Positions 1 to 7,806 of a stretch of DNA of 64,000 bases are shown here, one piece after another (position 1 is the stretch's first letter; the number at the start of each line of letters is the position of its first letter). The notes beneath the pieces are model-generated. The model saw only the letters and a list, made by a program, of their open reading frames with translations. It was not told where the DNA came from and did no database searches. The stretch lies in the NCBI RefSeq assembly GCF_028765165.1, contig NZ_JARADB010000010.1, forward strand, positions 1 to 64,000. The letters are read 5' to 3'. Origin of the DNA: Paenibacillus sp. MAHUQ-63. Lineage in GTDB: Bacteria; Bacillota; Bacilli; Paenibacillales; NBRC-103111. The position numbers and the translations under genes were made by a program.

Positions 1-127
1 TATCCACTATTACAATTCAGCAAGGTACCAGTGGACATTAAAAAAGATGACCCCTGATCAATACAGAAGTCATCTATTGACAGCATAAGGTTCTTTTTTA
101 ATCGTCCACTTTCTGGGTCACAGTTCA
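1..127 (+). mobile_element. Right end of an IS3/IS150-type insertion sequence
   Basis: The transposase tail ends at 88. About 40 bp further on, GTCCACTTTCTGGGTCACAG (105-124) is followed by TTCA. This resembles the terminal inverted repeat of IS150-group elements, which typically read TGNACTG-CCC-AAAAGT-GGACA on the opposite strand. The left end lies outside the window, so intactness cannot be judged. Confidence 0.7.
2..88 (+). CDS. IS3/IS150-family transposase, C-terminal end (partial)
   Basis: Frame 2 encodes the last 28 residues of a transposase: an HYYNSARYQW segment followed by LKKMTPDQYRSHLL and a TAA stop at 86-88. The YN-RYQW-LKKMTP-QYR-HLL pattern is the standard C-terminus of the IS150-group DDE (rve) integrase domain, which cuts and joins the element's ends. 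The catalytic residues and the start lie upstream of the window. The track is too short to show this piece, but the family motif is distinctive. Confidence 0.75.
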   Translation: MHYYNSARYQWTLKKMTPDQYRSHLLTA

Positions 128-156
128 CAAGTTTAACAACAGGGGCATTTCAATAG

Positions 157-486
157 TTAGCCCCCGAACGCATCGCGGAAGGCATGATTCAATGCGGCAA
201 GCTCGACGTTCCAGATCGGAGCGATCTCGGGCCCGACGTTGACGTCGAACCAGTCGGACAGCGCTTTGCGGTTGGAACCGTTCTCCACGATGAAGGAGAG
301 ATTGAGCATCACCTTTTTGACATAAAGCTCCTCGGCCTCTTTGATTTGTTCGGGGGTGAGCCATACCTTCAACCGTTTGACGGTCCGGTATAGCTCTTTG
401 CTGCATGCTCTTCGAATGCTGCGTGCGTTGGGGAATTGCTGTTTATGTTTTTCATTCTGCTTGTTGTTGATCATGACGGCATCCAC
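157..486 (-). CDS. Conserved hypothetical protein, about 105 aa
   Basis: A small, soluble, basic-to-acidic protein with no signal peptide and no membrane segment. Its N-terminal half is rich in Lys and Arg (ARSIRRACSKELYRTVKRL) and the C-terminal half is acidic with two Trp. I know similar short proteins from Paenibacillus genomes but no function for them. The longest reading starts at a GTG (486-484) that nearly touches the AGGAG. The ATG four codons later (474-472), 13 nt from the AGGAG, may be the real start. It is convergent with the IS end and stands alone. Confidence 0.65.
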   Translation of the reverse strand: MDAVMINNKQNEKHKQQFPNARSIRRACSKELYRTVKRLKVWLTPEQIKEAEELYVKKVMLNLSFIVENGSNRKALSDWFDVNVGPEIAPIWNVELAALNHAFRDAFGG

Positions 487-601
487 ACTCCTCTATGCTA
501 TGTGTATGCAGAGAGTAGGCGTTGAGCCACTCTTGGGCGCCAACCTACGGAGCCCAAGTTCGGTGCGGATGCCTTGCCGCATTTGCGCCTTCACAGATCG
601 T

Positions 602-1047
602 TTAATCCACGACCAGGTACCCGATCATCGGCCCGTTGTGGGCAATATCCGCATGCGACATGCAAATAATCCGGTACGTGCCTTCCTGATCGGCGGTGAA
701 GTGGACGACGGTTTCTTTCCCTTTTTGACTTCGCCGCTAATGTTCAGCCCTTCGATGAGGAAAGGGTGGCTCTCCCCGTTGACGCCGTAGATGCTCAACT
801 TGATCCGCTCGCCCTTCTGGATCGGGACGGTGCCCGGATCCCAGCGGTACGATTCGATCGTTTTGCCGTCTTTGGTCGTCGATTTGAACTCGCCGACAAC
901 CATATGAATCGTTCTCTCCGCTGCCGGCTCCGCCATCGTCGGAACGATCTTGCTCCGGTTCAGGTAGAGGACCCCGGAGAGGACGAGCAGCAGGGCAAGG
1001 GCTGCCAGATAAAGATGCTTGCGCTTAATAATCCATACTTGGGACAT
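602..1047 (-). pseudogene. Membrane-anchored cupredoxin-like protein, frameshifted
   Basis: The gene starts at ATG 1047-1045 behind AGGAGG (9-nt spacing). It encodes one N-terminal membrane anchor (about residues 11-28) and a small beta-rich domain. In frame the product changes register at the T-run 722-726 (five A on the coding strand) and ends in an unrelated tail. If one A is added, the frame continues KGKETVVHFTADQEGTYRII followed by CMSHADIAHNGPM and stops at 604-602. The restored C-M-S-H...H...M pattern resembles the copper-site loop of cupredoxins, placed outside the membrane. It may be a genuine pseudogene, a slippage-controlled gene or a sequencing error in a homopolymer. Confidence 0.7.
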
Positions 1048-1114
1048 CGAAGCCCGCCTCCTGTACAAACATACTTGTACATCCTATGCGGGAGCTTGTC
1101 ACCGTATGAATAAG

Positions 1115-1675
1115 CTACCACCACGCGTTGGGATAGCGGGTGCCGGTTGCCCGGTGATACAGGAGGGCAACGAGGACGAGCAGCGCAGCGCCGAGCAGGA
1201 CCGGCGTGAGCAGGAAACCCCAGCTCGCGCCGCTGAGCATCACGAGCAACGGGTCGGCGCCGGCGGGCGGATGCAGCGTACGCGTCAGCTGCATCAGGGT
1301 GATGGCGGCGCCGACGGCGAGAGCGAGGCTCCACGCGTGCACGCCGAAGGCGGCGAGGGCGAGGAGCCCGACGAGCGTGCTCAGCACGTGGCCGCCGATG
1401 AGGCTGCGGGGCTGCGCGAGCGGGCTATGCGGCAGCGCGAAGGCGATGACGCAGGATGCGCCGAAGGGCGCCATGAGCAGCGGGACGCGCGCGAGGTCGC
1501 CGGCTGCGCTGCAGAGCAGGATGGCGAGAAAGCCGCCGATGCCGGGGAGGAAGAAGCCCAACCGCCGGGCGATGGTGAAAGGGACGGTGGCGGTAGAGGC
1601 TGAGACTGGTGCGGAAGCTGATGCTGATGTTGATGTTGATGTAGATGCGGAAGCGATGTGCTCCGAAGTTGACAT
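1115..1675 (-). CDS. HPP family integral membrane protein
   Basis: The protein has 186 residues. Residues 1-32 are a low-complexity Ser/Thr/Ala stretch, written in the DNA as a tandem array of GATGTT-like units. About four or five hydrophobic segments follow. The diagnostic HPPAGADP motif lies near residue 139, and the GIGGFLA and APFGAS motifs are also typical of HPP proteins. Some plant and cyanobacterial HPP members transport nitrite; the substrate here is unknown. The start is supported by GAGGAGT 8 nt upstream. It is divergent from a LysR regulator with 116 bp between the starts, so control by that regulator is likely. The low-complexity head is unusual. Confidence 0.85.
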   Translation of the reverse strand: MSTSEHIASASTSTSTSASASAPVSASTATVPFTIARRLGFFLPGIGGFLAILLCSAAGDLARVPLLMAPFGASCVIAFALPHSPLAQPRSLIGGHVLSTLVGLLALAAFGVHAWSLALAVGAAITLMQLTRTLHPPAGADPLLVMLSGASWGFLLTPVLLGAALLVLVALLYHRATGTRYPNAWW

Positions 1676-1725
1676 TGGGTTTCACTCCTCTTTTCTAATC
1701 GTTGTTCCGATGCTATCATGATTAT

Positions 1726-1767
1726 AGGTATTTGAGAAACGAATAATTATGATAAGAGGTATTCGAG
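1726..1767. promoter_or_regulatory. Paired AGGTATTYGAG boxes between hpp and lysR
   Basis: AGGTATTTGAG (1726-1736) recurs as AGGTATTCGAG (1757-1767), 31 bp apart, which is about three helix turns. Each box is the TATTYG half of a broken palindrome with nearby CGAATA. LysR-type proteins usually bind as tetramers to two such sites in a divergent intergenic region. Assignment to the neighbouring LysR protein is inference. Confidence 0.5.
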
Positions 1768-1791
1768 TTACCGATGGATAGGGGGAGCACC

Positions 1792-2700
1792 ATGATCGAG
1801 CAGTTGGACGGACGCAGTCTGAAGACATTTATTACGGTGATGGAGGAGAAGAGCTTCAGCAAGGCTGCGCTTAAGCTGGGTTATGTGCAATCGACGGTAA
1901 CGATGCATATCCATCAGCTGGAGCAGATACTGGGGCAGACATTGTTCGAACGATTGCCGCGAGGCGTGGAGCTGACGGCTGCAGGCCGTGAAGTGGCGCC
2001 TTTTGCATACCGGTACATGCAGCTCGGCGAGTCGCTGCAAGATAAGCTCAGCGGCTTGCAGGAGCCGAAAGGGATCGTGCGCCTTCGTGCGCTGGAGTCG
2101 TTCTGCGTGCCGCACCTGCCGCAATGGCTGCCGTCTCTGTTCGAGCGCTATCCGCAGATTCAGCTGCAGCTGGAAACCGGCTTTCACCGCGATATTACGC
2201 AGGAGGTGGCGGCTTACCGCGTGGACTTAGGCATCGTGCCGCGCGATCCGGAACAACGCCAGCTCACCTTCATCCCGCTTATAGAGGATGAGTTGATTTG
2301 GGTCGGAGCGCCTCCGTTGGTGCGTTTGCTCGAGCGGGACGGGTGGGAAGCGGCTGCGCACTTGCCTGTTATCGGCTTCGGCGGGCGCTGCATCTACCAG
2401 ACGATGGCCGACCAGTGCCTGAAGGACAAAGGGCATAGCGCATGGCCCTCGCTCGAATTCGACAGCTCCGAGATGGTCAAGCAAACGCTGATGCACGGAA
2501 TGGGGCTCTCAATGCTGCCGCTGACGGCTGTGCGGGAGGAGCTGCGGGCCGGGAAGCTGCTGCGGCTGGCAAGCGAGCCGGCCGTTCCGCTCCGGCATGG
2601 GTTAATTCATCGCGCAGGCAAAGATTTGAGCGCGCCGGTGAAAGCTTGCAAAGAGCATTTGATCGCTTGCTTCGCCGATGTTCAGCATGAAAGTGGTTGA
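1792..2700 (+). CDS. LysR family transcriptional regulator
   Basis: The product has about 302 residues. The N-terminal winged helix-turn-helix (roughly residues 5-65) contains the family signature FSKAALKLGYVQSTVTMHI and LEQILGQTLFER. The C-terminal two-lobed effector domain follows. The ATG at 1792 is preferred over the one at 1774 because TAGGGGAG lies 5 nt upstream of it and the earlier ATG has no ribosome binding site. It is divergent from the HPP transporter, which it probably controls. LysR proteins generally also autoregulate. The inducer is unknown. Confidence 0.9.
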   Translation: MIEQLDGRSLKTFITVMEEKSFSKAALKLGYVQSTVTMHIHQLEQILGQTLFERLPRGVELTAAGREVAPFAYRYMQLGESLQDKLSGLQEPKGIVRLRALESFCVPHLPQWLPSLFERYPQIQLQLETGFHRDITQEVAAYRVDLGIVPRDPEQRQLTFIPLIEDELIWVGAPPLVRLLERDGWEAAAHLPVIGFGGRCIYQTMADQCLKDKGHSAWPSLEFDSSEMVKQTLMHGMGLSMLPLTAVREELRAGKLLRLASEPAVPLRHGLIHRAGKDLSAPVKACKEHLIACFADVQHESG

Positions 2701-2765
2701 TTGGAGCCTGTCTGTGATAGAATGAGATAGATTAGGATTTGGATAATTTAGGGGAAAGAGGGTTC

Positions 2766-3368
2766 ATGATGGGTGAGTTGATTCACAATGTTTTGCTCTA
2801 CTTGGAAGGGCTAGGGTACTGGGGAATATTCCTTGGATTAATGCTGGAAGTGATTCCGAACGAGCTGCTTCTTGCTTATGCCGGCTATCTGGTTTCCAAA
2901 GGCGAAATTAATTTTGTCGGAGCCATCGTTTGTGCGGTTATTGGCGGGACGCTAGCCCAAATAGTGCTGTATTGGATCGGACGCTACGGAGGCAGACCTT
3001 TCCTGGAGAAGTACGGCAAGTACTTGCTAATCAGCAAGCATCATCTGGACGTTGCAGAATCATGGTTCAATCGCTACGGTATGGGCATGATGTTCACGGC
3101 CAGATTCATTCCCATCGTTCGCCATGCTATCTCCCTGCCGGGGGGAATGGCGAGAATGCCGCTTGGCAAATTTACTTTGTATACGGCTCTTGCTTTAGTA
3201 CCTTATTCAATAATTTATGTTTATCTGGGCATGAAGCTCAAAGACAACTGGGAAAAGATTGACGAAATCGCGGGTCCTTATATTAAACCTCTTATCATTG
3301 CAGCAGTGATTTTGACAGTTCTATATGTAGGCTACCAACTTTATTTGAAAAGAAAGGGCAGAACGTAA
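2766..3368 (+). CDS. DedA family membrane protein
   Basis: The protein has about 200 residues and 4-5 hydrophobic segments. It carries the DedA/VTT signature: an acidic LEVIPNELLL near the N-terminus, GGTLAQIVLYWIGRYGGRP, and FTARFIPIVRHAISLPGG with the conserved Arg residues. Members sit in the cytoplasmic membrane, and several are linked to undecaprenyl-phosphate or phosphatidylethanolamine flipping. The start is one of the ATGATG codons at 2766/2769 behind GGGGAAAGAGGG. The longer reading from 2739 has no ribosome binding site. Confidence 0.9.
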   Translation: MMGELIHNVLLYLEGLGYWGIFLGLMLEVIPNELLLAYAGYLVSKGEINFVGAIVCAVIGGTLAQIVLYWIGRYGGRPFLEKYGKYLLISKHHLDVAESWFNRYGMGMMFTARFIPIVRHAISLPGGMARMPLGKFTLYTALALVPYSIIYVYLGMKLKDNWEKIDEIAGPYIKPLIIAAVILTVLYVGYQLYLKRKGRT

Positions 3369-3444
3369 TTTCCTGCATTTGCGCTTTCGATTCAATTTGT
3401 TACAATAACGATGAAGAATCACGATCTTAGGAGGCTGAGTAACG

Positions 3445-4011
3445 ATGAGTACGAATCTCGCGAGCAAGCTGCGTACAGGCTTAAAGCCGCAACAATTCAT
3501 TGACAGCATGGAGAAAAATAAAGAGCAATTCCTGGCCTATTACAATGGATTCGAATGGGATAATGAAAGCGACAAGGAATACTTCGATTCCCTTAATAAC
3601 CGCGACGATTTGCGCTGTGTCATTATTGCTGCCGACTGGTGCGGAGACGTTGTCCGCAACGTGCCTGTCGTATTCAAAGCGCTGGAGAACAGCGGAGTGC
3701 CGGTAGAAGTGCTCATTATGGAGCAAAACTACGATGTGATCGATCAGTTCCTGACAGGCGGCGGCCGTGCCATCCCGGTCGTTGTGTTCACGGATACGGG
3801 CGGTTTCGTACTTGGCCATTGGGGACCTCGTCCGAAGCATGTGCAAGCGGTGATGACGCAGTTCAAGAAAGAGAATCCGGATCGTGAAGCACCTGACTAT
3901 AATGAGAAAATTCAAGTCGCCAGAGCCGAAATGGGACGTCAATACGGCGAAGGCAACGGCTATCACGCCGTTATCGTGAAAGAACTACGCGACCTAATCG
4001 AGTCGTTCTAA
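3445..4011 (+). CDS. Thioredoxin-fold family protein
   Basis: The protein has 188 residues and no signal peptide, so it is cytosolic. A thioredoxin-like core is visible: the beta strand and active-site region IIAADWCGDVVRN (Cys at residue 66) and a cis-Pro segment RAIPVVVFTDTGG. The usual second active-site Cys is replaced, so the motif is WCGDV rather than WCGPC. A classic two-cysteine disulfide mechanism is therefore unlikely. A helical C-terminal extension follows. The start is firm: TTAGGAGG lies 9 nt upstream. The MBL hydrolase follows 29 nt later on the same strand, probably in one transcript. Confidence 0.8.
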   Translation: MSTNLASKLRTGLKPQQFIDSMEKNKEQFLAYYNGFEWDNESDKEYFDSLNNRDDLRCVIIAADWCGDVVRNVPVVFKALENSGVPVEVLIMEQNYDVIDQFLTGGGRAIPVVVFTDTGGFVLGHWGPRPKHVQAVMTQFKKENPDREAPDYNEKIQVARAEMGRQYGEGNGYHAVIVKELRDLIESF

Positions 4012-4040
4012 GCGAATGAAAGAATGTAGGGTGAGGACAT

Positions 4041-4664
4041 ATGATTAACATAGAAACTTTTGTTTTGGGTCCGGTTAGCACCAACGCGTACTTACTTTCG
4101 AATCCGGAAACGAAGAAAGGCATTATTATTGATCCCGGGATGAACCCTAAGGCGCTGCTCAAAAAAATTGCCGATCTGGATATCGAGGCAATTCTGCTGA
4201 CGCATGCGCATTTCGATCATATCGGCGGTGTCGACGAGATTCGCAAGCTCAAAAACTGTCCCGTGTATGTGCACGACCTGGAAGCGGACTGGCTGACGAA
4301 TCCGAAGAAGAACGGCTCCGCGCGCTGGCCTGAGCTAGGCGTTCTCATAGAGACCGAGCCGGCTGAGTACGCGCTGGATGAAGGGCAGACCTTGGAGTTC
4401 CTGGGCATCCAGCTCAAGGTGTTCCATACCCCGGGCCACTCGCCGGGAAGCGTCAGTTTCCTGTACGAAAAGCAACTGTTCAGCGGAGACGTGCTGTTCA
4501 AGCTGTCGGTAGGCCGGACGGATTTGCCTGGCGGTGACAACAACGAGCTGCTGGATTCCATCCAAGAGAAGCTGTTCCTCCTTGACGACGATGTCGTTGT
4601 CTATCCGGGACACGGCGGCAAAACGACGATTGGCTTCGAAAGAGACAATAATCCATATGTATAA
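4041..4664 (+). CDS. MBL-fold metallo-hydrolase (glyoxalase II-like)
   Basis: The protein has 207 residues and the size and order of YqgX-type hydroxyacylglutathione-hydrolase-like proteins. The metal ligands are THAHFDHIGG (His55, His57, Asp59, His60), HTPGHSPGS (His133), GDVLF (Asp150) and YPGHG near the C-terminus. It would hydrolyse a thioester or related substrate in the cytosol. In Bacillales the natural thiol is bacillithiol, so the exact substrate is inferred. A GGGTGAGGACAT ribosome binding site supports the ATG. A rho-independent terminator follows directly. Confidence 0.88.
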   Translation: MINIETFVLGPVSTNAYLLSNPETKKGIIIDPGMNPKALLKKIADLDIEAILLTHAHFDHIGGVDEIRKLKNCPVYVHDLEADWLTNPKKNGSARWPELGVLIETEPAEYALDEGQTLEFLGIQLKVFHTPGHSPGSVSFLYEKQLFSGDVLFKLSVGRTDLPGGDNNELLDSIQEKLFLLDDDVVVYPGHGGKTTIGFERDNNPYV

Positions 4665-4669
4665 GCGCT

Positions 4670-4708
4670 GGCGGCGTGTCGGGAATCGTTCCTGACCGCC
4701 GTTTTTTT
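4670..4708 (+). terminator. Rho-independent terminator after the MBL hydrolase
   Basis: GGCGG (4670-4674) pairs with CCGCC (4696-4700), with an inner stem GGAA/TTCC around a TCG loop. Seven T follow at 4702-4708. Confidence 0.8.
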
Positions 4709-4985
4709 GCGCTGTTCGGCAGGGCTCCGCTCGCTAACGGACGCTGATGCCTTTATGTGAGGATAAAGGGGCATCTATGCCTGCAAGGACACCTGTCCTG
4801 TACAAGCAGGCGGATGCCGGAGGCTCGTTCGCCCATGATAGGCAACCATTTTCGGGCAAACTGGGTGTTTACCGTGTTCGTTGTAGGTGCTCCCCCATAG
4901 ACTGATGTTGTAAGCTATTCACCCAACCTAAACGATTACAACCCTGAGGTTAAATGCTTCATTATTCTAAGGAGGTGCTCCAATT
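4709..4985. other. 277-bp gene-free stretch
   Basis: No supported ORF, RNA or repeat was recognised. The last 15 bases hold the AAGGAGGTG ribosome binding site of the next gene. A promoter is presumably inside but no convincing -35/-10 pair was found. Confidence 0.5.
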
Positions 4986-5300
4986 ATGGAGTTTGTAAAA
5001 CCAACGTATCCAATTGCCCCAATGCCTGCACCGACCCCGATGCCGGCGCCAATGCCGATGCCGATGCCTGTTCCCATGCCAATGCCCGTTGCACCAGCGC
5101 CAGCGCCTATTATTCAGAAACCGGTTCATAACGATATTCACTTGCACGCTTCCTACCAACAGACTTCGTTCGTATTCCCTAAACCGGCGGTCGTTGCCGC
5201 AGCACCAGTAGCCAAAGTCAGCTCCTATAACAATGTCGGCAGCATTCTGGTCCTCTTTATTTTGCTTGTCATCATTACACGCGGCATTTGTAAATATTAA
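4986..5300 (+). CDS. Pro/Met-rich protein with YjcZ-like C-terminal membrane segment
   Basis: The protein has 104 residues. Residues 4-41 are a collagen-like run of Pro-Met and Pro-Ala dipeptides (APMPAP, MPMPMPVPMPMP). A linker containing HNDIHLHASYQQTSF follows. The C-terminus is hydrophobic, NNVGSILVLFILLVIITRG followed by ICKY. The last part matches the tail of YjcZ-family sporulation proteins, which are usually 25-60 aa and end in ALIVVLFILLIIVG-like helices. It is therefore a tail-anchored protein with an unusually extended Pro/Met head. AAGGAGGTG lies 8 nt upstream of the ATG. Function is unknown; a spore-envelope role is inference. Confidence 0.7.
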   Translation: MEFVKPTYPIAPMPAPTPMPAPMPMPMPVPMPMPVAPAPAPIIQKPVHNDIHLHASYQQTSFVFPKPAVVAAAPVAKVSSYNNVGSILVLFILLVIITRGICKY

Positions 5301-5308
5301 TATTCAGG

Positions 5309-5357
5309 AAAAAAGTAACCCGAACCGGGCATCCAGTCCTGTAAGGGTTATTTTTTT
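5309..5357 (+). terminator. Terminator after the YjcZ-like gene
   Basis: AAAAAGTAACCC (5310-5321) pairs with GGGTTATTTTTTT (5345-5357) across a 23-nt loop. Confidence 0.65.
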
Positions 5358-5491
5358 GTGTAATAAGCGGTACTAGCCGGCTCGTATGAGCCTATTGTTT
5401 TGAAGAATGTAAATGCTTTAAAAGTTGGGGATGGCGAAAGCACGGTAGCGGCGGATCAGCCCCGCCTAAGCATGACTCCATAAACGGCTAT

Positions 5492-5543
5492 GAGGAAGAA
5501 GCTGTCTCTTACGCTTGCAGGTTGAAGAGACGGCTTCTTCCTC
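5492..5543. repeat. Long intergenic hairpin without T-tract
   Basis: GAGGAAGAAGCTGTCTCTT (5492-5510) and its near-complement AAGAGACGGCTTCTTCCTC (5525-5543) form a 19-bp stem with one G-T wobble around a 14-nt loop. There is no following T-run, so it is not a standard terminator on the plus strand. It lies 90 bp upstream of the AraC-type gene and could be an mRNA-stability element or a protein-binding palindrome. Confidence 0.6.
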
Positions 5544-5633
5544 GTTGGCGAACCTGCTTGATTTATAGCATCAGGATAGCTTTCCATTCGCTCCCTATTT
5601 TATAATATGGGCATACGATAAGGGGGCAAGAAC

Positions 5634-7601
5634 ATGGCGGAGGACATGCAGCTGGAGGAACTATTACAAATATGGTATCAAGCCGCGATCCGAATCATGG
5701 ATGTCCGGCATGTGAAGATGACATCGGGCGAAGCGCTGCGGGCGTACCGGTTCCCGTCCAATGCCTTTATGTTCGCGCTGCAGGGGCGCGCCGTCGTCAG
5801 GCTGGATGAGCGCGAACACCTCCTCCGGAAATTCCATCTGCTGCATGGCGGGAAAGGAAGCTACTTGGACATAGAACGGACGGAGGATGGGTTCGAGTAT
5901 TATTTCGTGCTCTATAAGGCATCCGTGCCTCTGCCTGCGCTCAAGGATAAATGGAAATCGCCCGATAGTCGAGGCAGCAATCCGTTCAGTCTGCAGTACA
6001 GCTTCCTGCCGAAGCTGCCGGTTCTGCTCTACCGGAAGCTGGAACAGCTGGAGCGGGCGTGGAACAGCCCCGGCAAACTGGCGAAGCTGCACGCCAAGAC
6101 GCTCCTGTACGACTTCATCTATGAACTGATGCAGCAGCTTCACGAGCAGAATGTCCCCATGCATAGCGGGCAGCCTGCCACGCAAGCGCTGCGCTACCTG
6201 CATGAGCACTATGCGGAGCCGATTACGCTGGAACGGTTGGCCGACGTGTTGGACTGCTCGCCGAGGCAGGTGACCCGGATGTTCAAGACCTGGCTGAACA
6301 CGAGCCCGATCGATTATCTGATTCGTTACCGGATGGAGCAAGCTAAGAAGATGCTGTTGGAAACCGACGCTTCGCTGCAGGAGATCGCATCCGGTGTGGG
6401 CTATCAGGATGTTTATTTCTTCAGCCGTACGTTCAAGAAGCATACCGGCTATGCGCCGGTTCACTATAAAGAAAATCAGCAGCATGCTGTACAGCGTCTG
6501 AATAATCCATTCCCGATGTCTATATCTTCCATTGCATTCGATGCGTCGGAAGGGCATACTATGATTGAGGATAAGAATCATTCTCAATACAGGAGTGAAG
6601 GGGTATTACCGATGTTCAGAAGTTCCAAACCGTCCATTGCATTCATTTTACTATTAAGCCTGACCTTGCTTGTAACGGCTTGCGGCAGCTCGCCAAGTCC
6701 TGCGGACAGCGGACAAGCGCCGGCATCCACCTCCAAAGCCCAAGAGCAATCGGGAGCGGAACGGGTTCTTAAAGATGCGTTAGGCCATGAAGTGAAGGTA
6801 CCGGCTAATCCGCAGCGAGTTATTGCTACATACTTGGAGGATCATCTTGTCGCACTGGGCGTTAAGCCGGTTGCGCAATGGTCCATTAATAAAGGGACTA
6901 CGTCCGTGCAAAATTATTTGCAGAAAGATTTGAACGGCATTCCGCCGATCCCGTTCGATCTGCCTTTTGAAGCGGTCATGAGCTTTAAACCGGATCTGAT
7001 CATTATGGACAGTGCGGAGACCGTTGCCGGTGACAAATACGCGCAATATGCCAAAATTGCTCCGACCTATACGGTTGGCGGCGAGCAAAACAATGACTGG
7101 CGCCAAGAGCTGCTGACGATCGGCGAAGTGCTTAACAAGAGCAAGGAAGCCAAGGAAGCTTTGGATAAGTACGATGCGAAAGTGAAGGATGCCAAAGAAA
7201 AGCTTGCGAAAGCGGTTGGCACGCAGAAGGCCGCGGCATTGTGGGTGACGGCCAAAGCCGTTTATGTCGTCAGCGAGAAGCTGTCGAGCGGAGACGTGCT
7301 GTATAAGGACTTGGGGCTGAACGTTCCCGACGTCGTGAAAGAAGCCTCCGCAACGGGAACAGCGAACTGGCTGCCTCTCTCTGCGGAGAAGCTGGCTACG
7401 CTGGACGCCGACTATCTGTTCATTGTGAACAGCAAGGGCGTGACGAAGGAAGAATTTTTGAAAGAGCCGGTGTGGCAAGGCATTCCAGCTGTCAAAAAAG
7501 GGCAAGTCTACGACTTCGATAACAACTCCAGCTGGTTGTATACCGGAACGATCGCTAACAGTCAAATGATTGACGATGTTCTGAAAAGCGTTGTGAAATA
7601 A
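5634..7601 (+). CDS. AraC-type regulator in frame with siderophore-binding lipoprotein
   Basis: One uninterrupted frame of 655 codons holds what are normally two genes. Residues 1-170 are a cupin-like sensor. Residues 180-285 carry two AraC helix-turn-helix units (ITLERLADVLDCSPRQVTRM and IASGVGYQDVYFFSRTFKKH). Residues 327-655 are a complete lipoprotein: signal MFRSSKPSIAFILLLSLTLL, lipobox VTAC, then a Fe-siderophore/B12-type binding domain (RVIATYLEDHLVALG, FKPDLIIMD). An ATG at 6612 with its own AGGAGTGAAGGGG, and a promoter with a Fur-like box just before it, argue that the lipoprotein is made separately (6612-7601). B. subtilis Btr is a natural AraC-binding-domain fusion, but it lacks an internal export signal. 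Read-through from loss of a stop codon is the simplest reading. Confidence 0.8.
   Translation: MAEDMQLEELLQIWYQAAIRIMDVRHVKMTSGEALRAYRFPSNAFMFALQGRAVVRLDEREHLLRKFHLLHGGKGSYLDIERTEDGFEYYFVLYKASVPLPALKDKWKSPDSRGSNPFSLQYSFLPKLPVLLYRKLEQLERAWNSPGKLAKLHAKTLLYDFIYELMQQLHEQNVPMHSGQPATQALRYLHEHYAEPITLERLADVLDCSPRQVTRMFKTWLNTSPIDYLIRYRMEQAKKMLLETDASLQEIASGVGYQDVYFFSRTFKKHTGYAPVHYKENQQHAVQRLNNPFPMSISSIAFDASEGHTMIEDKNHSQYRSEGVLPMFRSSKPSIAFILLLSLTLLVTACGSSPSPADSGQAPASTSKAQEQSGAERVLKDALGHEVKVPANPQRVIATYLEDHLVALGVKPVAQWSINKGTTSVQNYLQKDLNGIPPIPFDLPFEAVMSFKPDLIIMDSAETVAGDKYAQYAKIAPTYTVGGEQNNDWRQELLTIGEVLNKSKEAKEALDKYDAKVKDAKEKLAKAVGTQKAAALWVTAKAVYVVSEKLSSGDVLYKDLGLNVPDVVKEASATGTANWLPLSAEKLATLDADYLFIVNSKGVTKEEFLKEPVWQGIPAVKKGQVYDFDNNSSWLYTGTIANSQMIDDVLKSVVK
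6532..6588 (+). promoter_or_regulatory. Internal promoter and Fur-like palindrome before the lipoprotein part
   Basis: TTGCAT (6532-6537), 17 bp, then CATACT (6555-6560) forms a weak sigma-A-type promoter. Directly downstream, ATTGAG (6564-6569) and CTCAAT (6583-6588) flank a palindromic core AAGAATCATTCTC. It matches the Bacillus 7-1-7 Fur box (TGATAAT-N-ATTATCA) at 11 of 14 positions. Iron repression of the lipoprotein is the inference. The site lies inside the coding frame of the AraC-type ORF. Confidence 0.6.
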
Positions 7602-7618
7602 ACGCCGTTAAATAAGGG

Positions 7619-7668
7619 AAGAAGGTCATGGATGCAGCCCGGAGCTGCCGCGGTGGCCTTCTTTTTTT
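7619..7668 (+). terminator. Terminator after the siderophore-binding lipoprotein
   Basis: GAAGGTCA (7621-7628) pairs with TGGCCTTC (7654-7661), followed by seven T. Confidence 0.8.
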
Positions 7669-7806
7669 CTATATATTTCGGGGCATTAAACATTGAATGT
7701 GTAAAGTTCTCATCGGTAAGGTATAATTAGGTTTGATACTCTATGAAAATGAACATGGCAGAAGGATAGAAGGGTTTCAAGTAAATGAATTGGGAGGGAG
7801 AGTATC

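Noticed and set aside
1019..1721. Plus-strand ORFs overlapping the HPP gene
   Set aside because: Low-complexity Glu/Ala/Arg-rich shadows of the GC-rich HPP gene; the minus-strand frame has the HPPAGA motif, helices and a ribosome binding site.
4709..4985. Possible riboswitch before the YjcZ-like gene
   Set aside because: Several weak stems can be drawn but no conserved riboswitch core was recognised.
5664..7565. Long minus-strand ORFs (5664-6587 and 6780-7565)
   Set aside because: They lie antisense to the AraC-type and lipoprotein domains, lack ribosome binding sites and show no family motifs. They are codon-bias shadows.
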